Of a stretch of DNA of 64,000 nt, positions 57,073-64,000 are shown piece by piece. Both the position numbers and the translations under genes were made by a program. Position 1 is the stretch's first letter. Each line of letters begins with the position of its first letter. Source of the DNA: Halochromatium glycolicum (GTDB taxonomy: Bacteria > Pseudomonadota > Gammaproteobacteria > Chromatiales > Chromatiaceae); NCBI RefSeq assembly GCF_016584085.1, contig NZ_NRSJ01000019.1:1-64000 (forward strand), given 5' to 3'. Under the pieces are notes generated by a model that saw only the letters and a program-made list of their open reading frames with translations, was not told the DNA's origin and ran no database searches.

Positions 57073-58086
57073 CTAATGCAAGGCCGAGCTGACCCCGGCG
57101 GTCTCGAGCCCGATCCAGAGCACGAAGACGAGGTAGAGCGCGAGCAGTAGCCAGCATTCGCTGCGGGTCAGGGTCATCCCAGTGCGCAGCATCGCGAATA
57201 GCACGATGGTCGCCAGCGTCAGCGCCGCCATCATCGGCGCGGCGGCGGCGTAGTCGATCGTCGTGCTGCCGGCGATCAGCACACCGATCGGGACCGCGAC
57301 CAGCAGGTCGAAGATGTTGCTGCCGAGCACGTTGGCGAGGCTCACCGTGCCTTCGGACTTGCGTGCAGCGCGCACGCTGACGAAGAGGTCCGGGATGCTG
57401 GTCGCGGCGGCGAGCACGGTCAGCCCCCAAAGGAAGCTCGGCGTGTCGAAGGCGTCACCGAGGCCGATGACCGCCCGCACCAATGCCTCGACGCCCACGA
57501 GGATCAACACCAGGCTGAGCGCCAGCCGCAGCCATTCGCGTTGCGGCCGGAGCCCGCTCGCCGGCGGCGCATTGTGTTCCAGCCGGTGGTCGGCGGCATC
57601 CTGTTGCATCAGGAACAGGTACAGCCCATAGACCGCGATCGGGATCAGTGCCATGGCTTGGGTGAGCTCGCCGGTCAATGCTGCACCGTCCACCGGCCGG
57701 TAGATCACTGCCAGCGAGAAGGTGAGCAAGAGCACCGCGACCGAGGTGATGTAGAACTGGGCGTCCTTGTAGACCAGCTTCCAATCCGGCTCGAGCTGAC
57801 CACCGACGAGCCCGGAGACGCCGGGGATGACCAGGATGTTGAAGATCGCCGAGCCGACGATGACGCCGACCCCGAGCTCGAACTCGCCGTGCACGAGTGT
57901 CGAGAGCACGGTGCTGGAGAGCTCCGGGAAGCTCGAGCCGACAGCGGCGATCACGCCGCCCTGGACCACCGGCGGGAGCCGATAATGGCTGGCGAGCCGG
58001 ACCGAGCTCGTCTCAAGCCAGCCGCTCGCGTGCCAGACGAGGGCGGTCGCCAGCGCAATCGTGACGGCGTAAAGCAGTAGCGGCAT
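57073..58086 (-). CDS. Sodium/calcium exchanger family protein (CaCA)
   Basis: 337 residues, about ten helices in two inverted repeats. The alpha-1 repeat is PPVVQGGVIAAVGSSFPELSSTVLSTLVHGEFELGVGVIVGSAIFNILVIPG and the alpha-2 repeat is SFLWGLTVLAAATSIPDLFVSVRAARKSEGTVSLANVLGSNIFDLLVAVPIG. The ion-coordinating Glu/Asp and the GSN/SAIFN motifs are visible. It exchanges Ca2+ (or K+) for Na+ or H+ across the inner membrane. The central loop is hydrophilic and short (about residues 165-185). It is preceded on the same strand by a BON-domain gene 60 bp upstream, possibly one envelope/ion-stress unit. Confidence 0.92.
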   Translation of the reverse strand: MPLLLYAVTIALATALVWHASGWLETSSVRLASHYRLPPVVQGGVIAAVGSSFPELSSTVLSTLVHGEFELGVGVIVGSAIFNILVIPGVSGLVGGQLEPDWKLVYKDAQFYITSVAVLLLTFSLAVIYRPVDGAALTGELTQAMALIPIAVYGLYLFLMQQDAADHRLEHNAPPASGLRPQREWLRLALSLVLILVGVEALVRAVIGLGDAFDTPSFLWGLTVLAAATSIPDLFVSVRAARKSEGTVSLANVLGSNIFDLLVAVPIGVLIAGSTTIDYAAAAPMMAALTLATIVLFAMLRTGMTLTRSECWLLLALYLVFVLWIGLETAGVSSALH

Positions 58087-58146
58087 TGCAGCGGTGCGGG
58101 CGGCCCGAGCGACCTGAGGCGCGATCGGCCTGAGGCCCGATCGGCC

Positions 58147-58872
58147 TCAGGTCAGCTCGCCCCCGATCTCGAGCCGATTGTAGACCGCCTTGATATGGGG
58201 GGCGAACCAGCACAGCGATTCGGCGAGCCGCCGCTTCTCGGGATCGCTCACAGTGCCGATGAGGGCGGCCTCACCGAGTCGGACCTCGACTCGGATCGGC
58301 TGGTCGGCAAGACGCGGATGCTCGCGCATCAGCGTCGTCGCGGCCTCGGCGACGGCTTGATCCTGGTCCTCCTTCAATGGCTGGTAGCTGATCAGGTTTC
58401 GGACGTCTCGGCAGGCGCCGGTTTCCCAGGCCACGCCTTCGGCCAGTGCTGCGAACGACAGGTCCGGCACCCAACCGCCGAGATGGATGATGCCATCACA
58501 GGCGATGACCCCGATCCACGGCTGCTCGAGCGCGGGCGGGCGCTCGCCGGGCTCGATGATGCGCACCTGCTCTAGGGCCGGCTCAGCCCGCAGCGTGCGC
58601 TCCACCTCGGCAGCGAGGGCCTCATCGGACTCCCGGATTGCCGGTTCCAGCGCGACGTCGTCCTCGACCTCCGCGGTCGCCAGTGCGTCGCGCGCGAGCG
58701 TCGTGGCCTTGCGCCGCGCCGCAATCGAGGGGACATCGCCAACGACGCGCCATTGGCTGCTCTGCTCGCCCTCTTGCGGCATCAGATGCAGTCGGTCAGC
58801 CAGCTCGCCGATGTCCGGGTCGGCCTGCCAGGCCCTGCGAACGGCCTCGACCTGTTCAGTTCGATTCATCAT
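58147..58872 (-). CDS. BON-domain protein, cytosolic type
   Basis: 241 residues, no signal peptide. Two BON-like segments are seen: about 85-165 (VERTLRAEPALEQVRI, then GVIACDGIIHLGGWVPDLS and RDVRNLISYQPL) and about 175-238 (IRVEVRLGEAALIGTVSDPEKRRLAESLCWFAPHIKAVYNRLEIGGELT). The N-terminal 75 residues are helical and acidic. BON modules usually bind membranes or support stress responses. It differs from the secreted triple-BON protein at 30759 by its lack of an export signal. Located upstream of the CaCA gene. Confidence 0.8.
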   Translation of the reverse strand: MMNRTEQVEAVRRAWQADPDIGELADRLHLMPQEGEQSSQWRVVGDVPSIAARRKATTLARDALATAEVEDDVALEPAIRESDEALAAEVERTLRAEPALEQVRIIEPGERPPALEQPWIGVIACDGIIHLGGWVPDLSFAALAEGVAWETGACRDVRNLISYQPLKEDQDQAVAEAATTLMREHPRLADQPIRVEVRLGEAALIGTVSDPEKRRLAESLCWFAPHIKAVYNRLEIGGELT

Positions 58873-59104
58873 TAGGGGCTCCGTCGGTTCGGTTTGGAGT
58901 GCGCTGATTGGGCCAGCACATCGTCATGACAAGCACAGTGCATTCCGGATGCTGCCGACGGCCCGCTGCTACGCAGGCTCCAGATCGGGCCGCGAGGGGG
59001 CTGCTTACCGGCGATGGCTGGGGCAAATAACCCATTAGCGGGTGAAATCGCGAGGCTCGACCCGGGAATGGCTCGTTTCGAGCCGGCGTTGCCGCCGACG
59101 GTCT

Positions 59105-59424
59105 CCTAGTGCATCGCGTCAGACATGCCGAGCCCCTTTTCCTGCCACCTGGCACTCAGCGCTGTAGGAGCCCGCTTGCGGGCGACCAGGCTCAGCGCTT
59201 TATTGTCCTGACTTGTGTGATCCGGACATCAAGATGCCTCCGGATACTGATAACAAGGGCATCTGCCGTCTGGATTAGTGCTGGCGGAACAATAGAAACC
59301 CGCTTGCGGGCGACCAGGTCGCGCTCACGGCTGCGAAAATCGCCCGCAAGCGGGCTCCTATCCCACGACCATTGGGGACAGCGACAATCGGCCTCGGGGT
59401 TTCCGCTGGCTTGCACGAGGTCGC
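59105..59424 (-). repeat. R3 REP/BIME-like element, copy 2, interrupted by R4
   Basis: Inverted relative to copy 1 and sharing its ends (TAGTGCATCGCGTCAGA at 59109 and GCGACAATCGG near 59380-59392). Three REP palindromes occur at 59164-59185, 59294-59313 and 59339-59360. The length excess over copy 1 is explained by a nested R4 element. Bases 58873-59104 show no gene. Confidence 0.82.
59202..59294 (-). repeat. R4 MITE-like palindromic element, copy 2 (nested in R3)
   Basis: About 93 bp. Ends TATTGTCCTGAC and the complement of GGCGGAACAATA form an imperfect inverted repeat extending roughly 37 bp; it shares GATCCGGACATCAAGA with copy 1 at 30406. Lies between two REP palindromes of R3. Confidence 0.75.
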
Positions 59425-59483
59425 TTACCCTGAATCACGCGGCATTCATCGTCCGGGATGGCACGCCGTGCCATGAACGTTAG
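59425..59483 (+). repeat. R1 dispersed palindromic repeat, copy 8
   Basis: TTACCCTGAATCACGCGGCA through GCCATGAACGTTAG. Closest to the family consensus, with TGGCACGCCGTGCCA as a perfect hairpin. It begins exactly where R3 copy 2 ends. Bases 59484-59750 show no gene. Confidence 0.87.
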
Positions 59484-59764
59484 AGAGGGGCGTCGCAGCG
59501 ATTGCTCAGTGCCTGGTGTGAGCGTTTGGTGTCAGGGCTTGGTGAGAAACCGACAGCGTCTCGCCGTATCGCCTTTTGGCCTGGGCCCGGCGTCGCCCTT
59601 GCGCTGGTCTCGCCATTGTCCTGGCATCGCCGTTGCAGCAACGCAGGGTGAGTGGCCCGAGCTCGGCTCGGGCGCTCAGACCTGTACGACGGGCCGGCGA
59701 GGGCGCTGAGGCAGGCGCTCCCGCCCTCGAACCCTTTTGACTGCTTCGACAAACGGAGGACAGA

Positions 59765-60412
59765 ATGCGATTCAATGCAAAGATGATGACCAAGTCGGCG
59801 CTGGCACTGACGCTGACCGGCGCTACGGCTGTCTGGGCCGCGGACCCGCTGGCTGAGCCTGATGACAGTTGGATCAGCGTCAGCGGGACGGTCGAGACCG
59901 TCAGCAACGACTCGTTCGTGCTCGACTACGGTGAAGGGATGATGACGGTCGAGATGGATGACGGCGACCGCGATGCCGACGGCTACAAGCTCGTCAGCGG
60001 CGATAAGGTCACCGTCAGTGGCCGGATCGACGATGACCTCTTCGAGACCCGCACCATCGAGGCGAGCAGTGTCTACGTCGAGAACATCGGCACCTATTTC
60101 TACGCGTCAGCCGTCGATGAAGAGGATGTCAACGAGGTGCTCGTCGACGTCGACACGCCGATCGTGATCTCGGCGACAACGGTGCAAGGGGTCGTGACCG
60201 ACGTCAACTCCGAGGAATTCACCGTCGATACCGGTCTGCGCAGCGTGCGCGTCGAGGTCGACGAGATGAGCTATAACCCGCTCGATGACAAGGGCTACCA
60301 GAAGATCGAGATTGGCGACCGTGTGAGCGTCACCGGCCAGATGGACGATGATCTGTTCGAGGGTCGGGAGCTGGTCGCTGACTCGGTCGTGACCCTGTCC
60401 GGCGCGAGCTGA
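59765..60412 (+). CDS. Secreted protein with two OB-fold-like (DUF5666/BOF-type) repeats
   Basis: 215 residues with CGGAGGACAGA before the ATG. Signal peptide to about residue 26 (ALALTLTGATAVWAA). Two similar halves follow: residues about 35-110 (ISVSGTVETVSNDSFVLDYG, then VSGDKVTVSGRIDDDLFETRTIEASSV) and 140-212 (TTVQGVVTDVNSEEFTVDTG, then IEIGDRVSVTGQMDDDLFEGRELVADSV). Each half has the G.V..V....F.VD.G...V and GD.V.V.G.(D/M)DDLFE pattern of small OB-fold domains. The protein is strongly acidic. Probably periplasmic, binding cations or DNA/ligand unknown. Gene duplication inside the protein is clear. Confidence 0.82.
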   Translation: MRFNAKMMTKSALALTLTGATAVWAADPLAEPDDSWISVSGTVETVSNDSFVLDYGEGMMTVEMDDGDRDADGYKLVSGDKVTVSGRIDDDLFETRTIEASSVYVENIGTYFYASAVDEEDVNEVLVDVDTPIVISATTVQGVVTDVNSEEFTVDTGLRSVRVEVDEMSYNPLDDKGYQKIEIGDRVSVTGQMDDDLFEGRELVADSVVTLSGAS

Positions 60413-60424
60413 TCGACCTCTGGT

Positions 60425-60445
60425 GGGCACCCGGAGCGGTGCCCG
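60425..60445 (+). terminator. Weak hairpin after OB-fold gene
   Basis: GGGCACCCGG with partner GGTGCCC lies 12 bp after the stop; no T-run follows, so termination is only possible. Confidence 0.3.
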
Positions 60446-60545
60446 CTTATCTGACCTGAAGGATCAGCCAGCGCGGCCTTCGGGCAGCTTGTCGCTGCGC
60501 CGATGGTCGTCAGCTTCGGTCAAGCTCACTGCTGCAGCGCAATCG

Positions 60546-60657
60546 TATCGCGATTCCGCCTGATCGCCGGACAGAAAGCGCCGGAACAGTCCGGACAGAA
60601 AGCGCCGGAACAGTCAGCACCGATGGGCTCAGCTCGCCCGGAAACCAGGGCGAGTGA
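60546..60657 (-). repeat. R2 dispersed element, copy C, with internal 24-bp duplication
   Basis: Inverted relative to copies A and B. A unit beginning CCGGACAGAAAGCGCCGGAA is present twice in perfect tandem (60567-60590 and 60591-60614); other copies have it once. The element ends 10 bp from the stop codon of the chemotaxis protein gene. Confidence 0.85.
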
Positions 60658-60667
60658 CGAGAGCAGC

Positions 60668-62761
60668 CTATGTGATCGGCTCGGCGCCGCCCGCTGCGGC
60701 GCTCTGGCCGGTGATGATCTGGTTCAGCCGATCGACCAGCGCCCGCAGCAGATTGGCCTGATCGTTGAGCTCTCCCGATGCAGCGGCTGCTTGCTCCGCA
60801 TTCGATGCGGTCTGTTGCGTGACCTCGCTGACCTGTTGCAGCGCGATCTTGATCTGATCGATCCCCTCGTTCTGCTCCGCGGCGCCTGCGTCCATCTGCT
60901 GCATCGCCTCGTAGACCCGGTCGACGCTCCCGTCGATATGACCAAGCGCGTCATCCACCTGGGCCGCTCGCTGTTTGACCTCCTCGAGGAGTGAAACGAC
61001 GGTAGCGTTCATCGCAACGCCCTTCTCGCTGGATTCGACGGAGCCCTTGATCAGCGATTCCGTCTCCTTCGCGGCATTGGTGGTCCGTGTCGCGAGATTC
61101 CGCACCTCTTCTGCGACCACCGCAAAACCGGCTCCGGCCTCGCCGGCCCGCGCCGCCTCGACCGAGGCGTTCAATGCAAGGATATTGGTCTGGAACGCGA
61201 TCGCGTCGATGGTGCCGATGATCTTGGAGATGGCGGCACTGGAATCATTGATCTCGTTGATCGCCTGATTCAGCTCCCCGACAGAGCTCCCGACCTGGCC
61301 GACTGCCGTGCTCAACTGATGCATCGAGTCGACGCCATTCTTGGCGGCATCCTTTGCCTGTTGGGAGCTCTCGCTCGTCTGCCGCGTCAGCGCCCTGTTC
61401 TGGCTGACCAGATCACTGATGTTCTCCATGCTGGCCGTCGACTGCTCCAGGGAGGCCGCTTGCTCGTTTGCACCCTGGGCAAGCGATTGACTCGAGGCCG
61501 AAACCTGCTCCGATGCCTTCTCGGTCTCCAGGCTGCCGGAGTGCAGCTCATCGGCGATGCGCCCCAATGGCCCGGCGATGCCGCGCGCCAAGAAGTAGAA
61601 GACCAGGCCGGCGATAACGGCCATCGTCAGGGTCAAGATGAAGACCCAGTTCGTCAAGCTGTTGATCGAGTGCTCGACGCCTTCTGCCGCCGCATAGAAT
61701 TCGCTGTCATAGGCGCTTGCTGCGATCAGCCAGTCCCAATCCGGAAAATAGGCATAGACCGCGGTCTTCTCTCGGGCGGTTCGCTCACCGGGATTCTTCC
61801 ATGAATACTGCATCGAGGCCGTTTCGCCGGGGTCAAGCTGCTGGGCGGTCTCAATCATCTCTTGGATGAAGTAACCGCCTTCGGCATCCCGGCTCTCCAA
61901 CACACTCTCGCCGTCGCGTGCCCGGTCATCTGATAACACATAGTTTCCAGCCTCGTCGCCCTTGGTGTTGAGCACGAAGACATAACCGGTCTCGCCGATC
62001 TGTCGTTCAGCGAGCTGATCCAATAAGGGCTGTGTCGCGGTTGCCTCCGGCGTGCCGACATAGAGGATGCCGACCACCTCGCCGGCATCGTCCAACAGGG
62101 GCTTGTAGGCCGTTACATACCAGCGATCCACCACATAGGCTCGGCCGACGTAGGTGCGCCCCTCCAGCACCTCGGCCAGGACCGGGTTCGGCTTGCCGTC
62201 CGGGTTGGTGGCAGGGATATAGGTGCCGACCGCACGCTTGCCATTCTTCTCGACATTGGTCGCGACACGCAGCATGTCTCCAGCCGGATTCATCCGCTGG
62301 AACAGGGTCAGGGTATCGCCGGTCAGCTCACCAAGGGTGTCGATCAACGGAACGACTTTGTCGAAGGACTCCTGTCGCTCGATGCGCGTCGAATCGCCAA
62401 GCAATACCGCGGGCAGCGAAAGCCTCTGCCTGGCACCGGTATATTGATTCGTCGCCGTCCATTCGACCTGTTCACTGCTCGAGAACGCGATGCCGCCGCG
62501 TTGCTCCAATCTGTCCACGGCCATGGTGAGCACCTTGCTGACCTGATCCTTGAGCAGCTGCTGGGTGATCTTGACCGTATCGAGGATGCCCTGAACCTCG
62601 TTCTCCATCTGCTGGTAGCCTTCCTCGATCAGGGCCTCCTTGGCCAGATTCGAGATGCTGTTGGACTGGAAATAGAGGAATGCCGCAACGATTGTGAGCG
62701 GTATGACGGCAACACCTATTCCTGCCATTAAAAGCTGCATTTTCATGCTTAGAGAACGCAT
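60668..62761 (-). CDS. Methyl-accepting chemotaxis protein with Cache sensor
   Basis: 697 residues from [14 protein letters not shown], preceded by GAGGTG; the frame starting at 62809 adds 16 residues and is less likely. TM1 is about 8-30 and the periplasmic Cache domain about 40-365 ([44 protein letters not shown] is typical of Cache_3/sCache families). TM2 is about 370-392, then HAMP and a long signalling domain with the hairpin tip [40 protein letters not shown]. No C-terminal pentapeptide for CheR/CheB tethering is seen. It senses a small ligand and signals to CheA. A CheB-type gene begins downstream on the opposite strand. Confidence 0.94.
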   Translation of the reverse strand: MRSLSMKMQLLMAGIGVAVIPLTIVAAFLYFQSNSISNLAKEALIEEGYQQMENEVQGILDTVKITQQLLKDQVSKVLTMAVDRLEQRGGIAFSSSEQVEWTATNQYTGARQRLSLPAVLLGDSTRIERQESFDKVVPLIDTLGELTGDTLTLFQRMNPAGDMLRVATNVEKNGKRAVGTYIPATNPDGKPNPVLAEVLEGRTYVGRAYVVDRWYVTAYKPLLDDAGEVVGILYVGTPEATATQPLLDQLAERQIGETGYVFVLNTKGDEAGNYVLSDDRARDGESVLESRDAEGGYFIQEMIETAQQLDPGETASMQYSWKNPGERTAREKTAVYAYFPDWDWLIAASAYDSEFYAAAEGVEHSINSLTNWVFILTLTMAVIAGLVFYFLARGIAGPLGRIADELHSGSLETEKASEQVSASSQSLAQGANEQAASLEQSTASMENISDLVSQNRALTRQTSESSQQAKDAAKNGVDSMHQLSTAVGQVGSSVGELNQAINEINDSSAAISKIIGTIDAIAFQTNILALNASVEAARAGEAGAGFAVVAEEVRNLATRTTNAAKETESLIKGSVESSEKGVAMNATVVSLLEEVKQRAAQVDDALGHIDGSVDRVYEAMQQMDAGAAEQNEGIDQIKIALQQVSEVTQQTASNAEQAAAASGELNDQANLLRALVDRLNQIITGQSAAAGGAEPIT

Positions 62762-63486
62762 TAAGACACCTCGTAGTGGTGGCAAGAGCATTAGGCTCCA
62801 ATCGTTCATTTTTTCTACTAGATTGGAGCGGCCTGCTAAGGATCGTGGTGATGAATGAGCTCTTGTCTCTCCATGATTGGCTCGATCAGGCGGCTATGGT
62901 AATCTCCATAATCCGGGTAGTGGAATACTGTTCGGGCATGATGTGACGCGCGTCACCGACTGCTCGGGCGCGCTCGCTGGACGCTGTCGCATGAACCGCA
63001 TCGGAGTGGCGGCCTCGATCATCGCCTGGTCCAATACCTGGCGTCGCAGCCAATAGTGACACAATTAAGGCTGTATAATCATGCTTTTACCTTGCTGCGT
63101 TGGTTCCAGTTGCAGCAGGTGGGCCACGCGATGATCAAGGCCGGCGCGGCTGCCAACGACGTCTTCGCGATCATGCAGGTTGCGTTCCGGGGCCTCATTT
63201 CCGGTGGCTTGAACGTTCACGGCGCCTGATCCGGGAGGGCCTCGGCGCCCACTGAGGGCCGCTGCTGTTCGGGCAGGCGCCGGTTCCCCGCGAGCGCGCT
63301 GATTCGGTTCGGTTCGGTTCGGTGATGTGTCGACGCCAACTGCCCGCTCCGCCGGCTGCCCCGTCCGCCCGCTGTCAGGGCTACTGCTTGCCGCTTCTGC
63401 CTGTGCAGCCGAACTTGCCTCGGCCTCGTTGACCGCGCGACTATGCCAAGCTGGGCTGGATCAAACGGACCGGGTTGGAGGAACGC
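62762..63486. other. Divergent region between chemotaxis genes, no confident gene
   Basis: 725 bases. AT-richer parts at 62805-62830 and 63058-63085 could be promoters. A short plus-strand frame 63131-63229 (MIKAGAAANDVFAIMQ and on) has coding-like composition but no recognisable family and no start support; it may be a gene remnant. At 63302-63321 a 5-bp array repeats GGTTC. Confidence 0.4.
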
Positions 63487-64000
63487 GTGAACGCCGATAC
63501 CGCGACGAATCCACAGCGCTTCCCGATCGTCGGGATTGGCGCCTCGGCCGGCGGCCTGGAGGCCGTGCGGTCGTTGTTCGAGGCGATGCCGGCTGATCTT
63601 GGGGCCGGTTACGTACTCGTGCAGCATCTGCATCCTGAGCATGAGAGCATGATGAGCGATCTGGTCGCGCGCTCGACCGCGCTGCCCGTGGTGCAGGTCG
63701 AGGACGAGATGCCGGTGCTGCCCGATCGGCTGCATGTGATCCCGCCCAATACGGCGCTGACGATTGATGAGGGCATGCTGCGCCTGACCGCGCCGCGCGC
63801 GCGGCGTGGACTGCGGATGCCAGTCGATGATTTCTTCAGCTCGCTGGCCGAGGATCAGCAGGAGTGGGCGATCGGCATCCTGCTTTCGGGCACCGGCAGC
63901 GATGGCACCGCCGGGGTTGGCCTGCTCAAGATCCGCGGCGGCATGCTGATGGTTCAGGAACCGAGTGATGCGGCATATGACGGAATGCCGCGCAGTGCCA
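63487..64000 (+). CDS. CheB-type methylesterase domain protein, start only (cut by window end)
   Basis: 171 codons are visible, open to the last base. It starts with GTG behind GGAGG (63477-63481). The CheB catalytic triad motifs are seen: GIGASAGGLEAVRSLF (Ser), LVQHLHPEHESMM (His) and LLSGTGSDGTAGVGLLKIRGG (Asp). There is no receiver domain in front of the catalytic domain, as in the large CheB-CheR-PAS fusions rather than classical CheB. The sequence beyond 64000 decides between these. It may act on the receptor encoded at 60668-62761, but free-standing regulators of other systems also use this domain. Confidence 0.88.
   Translation, partial: MNADTATNPQRFPIVGIGASAGGLEAVRSLFEAMPADLGAGYVLVQHLHPEHESMMSDLVARSTALPVVQVEDEMPVLPDRLHVIPPNTALTIDEGMLRLTAPRARRGLRMPVDDFFSSLAEDQQEWAIGILLSGTGSDGTAGVGLLKIRGGMLMVQEPSDAAYDGMPRSA

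Overview
The window is GC-rich, densely coded gammaproteobacterial DNA. The best lineage clue is a glutathione reductase-like gene (2295-3656) beside a peroxiredoxin-glutaredoxin fusion (4117-4851). This pair, with an acidic residue at the reductase cofactor-specificity position, matches the garB/garA glutathione amide system described from Chromatium. That points to a purple sulfur bacterium (Chromatiaceae); the assignment is inference. I see no rRNA, tRNA, CRISPR array or intact insertion sequence.

Layout. 0-9.5 kb: NAD synthase, garB/garA, a small secreted protein, phosphoglucomutase and HtpG. 9.5-15 kb: a VapC-like remnant, a retropepsin-like protein, a Cache-anchored class III cyclase homologue that has lost most catalytic residues, two single-pass coiled-coil proteins and an unknown gene. 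15-21 kb: a TetR-adaptor-RND efflux operon with twin palindromes upstream. 21-23 kb: a receiver/PAS pair and chimeric gene debris. 23-32 kb: a GH31 glucosidase with an Ala-Asp-Pro repeat inserted in its barrel, an EF-hand protein, TrkA/TrkH potassium uptake, a degenerate histidine kinase and a BON protein. 32-43.6 kb: a second RND pump, a CBS protein plus NtrC-type regulator, a GH15 glucoamylase-like enzyme, a YihY protein, DUF1523 and DUF3096. 44-47.6 kb: a PAS/GGDEF/EAL protein. 48-55 kb: pstC-pstA, then a ~3 kb insert of small stress-type genes, then pstB. 55-59 kb: a minus-strand membrane/ion cluster (flavin reductase, CaCA antiporter, BON protein). 59.7-64 kb: an OB-fold-like secreted protein, a methyl-accepting chemotaxis protein and the start of a CheB-type gene.

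The most unusual feature is repeat content between genes. Four dispersed palindromic families occur: R1 (about 57 bp, 8 copies), R2 (about 95 bp, 3 copies), R3 (REP/BIME-like, 2 copies) and R4 (about 93 bp, 2 copies, one nested in R3). They often touch gene 3' ends, where R1 or R2 supplies stop codons. In addition about a dozen short tandem arrays (5-17 bp units) lie in intergenic DNA and in linkers of coding regions. The pst operon is split by an insert flanked by a duplicated pstA tail. Together these show a genome shaped by small mobile palindromes and slippage.

Functional themes are redox defence (gar system), glycogen/alpha-glucan use (phosphoglucomutase, GH31, GH15), efflux (two RND pumps), ion and phosphate transport, envelope/osmotic stress (BON, CsbD, DUF1328, DUF3096) and signalling with several catalytically doubtful domains.
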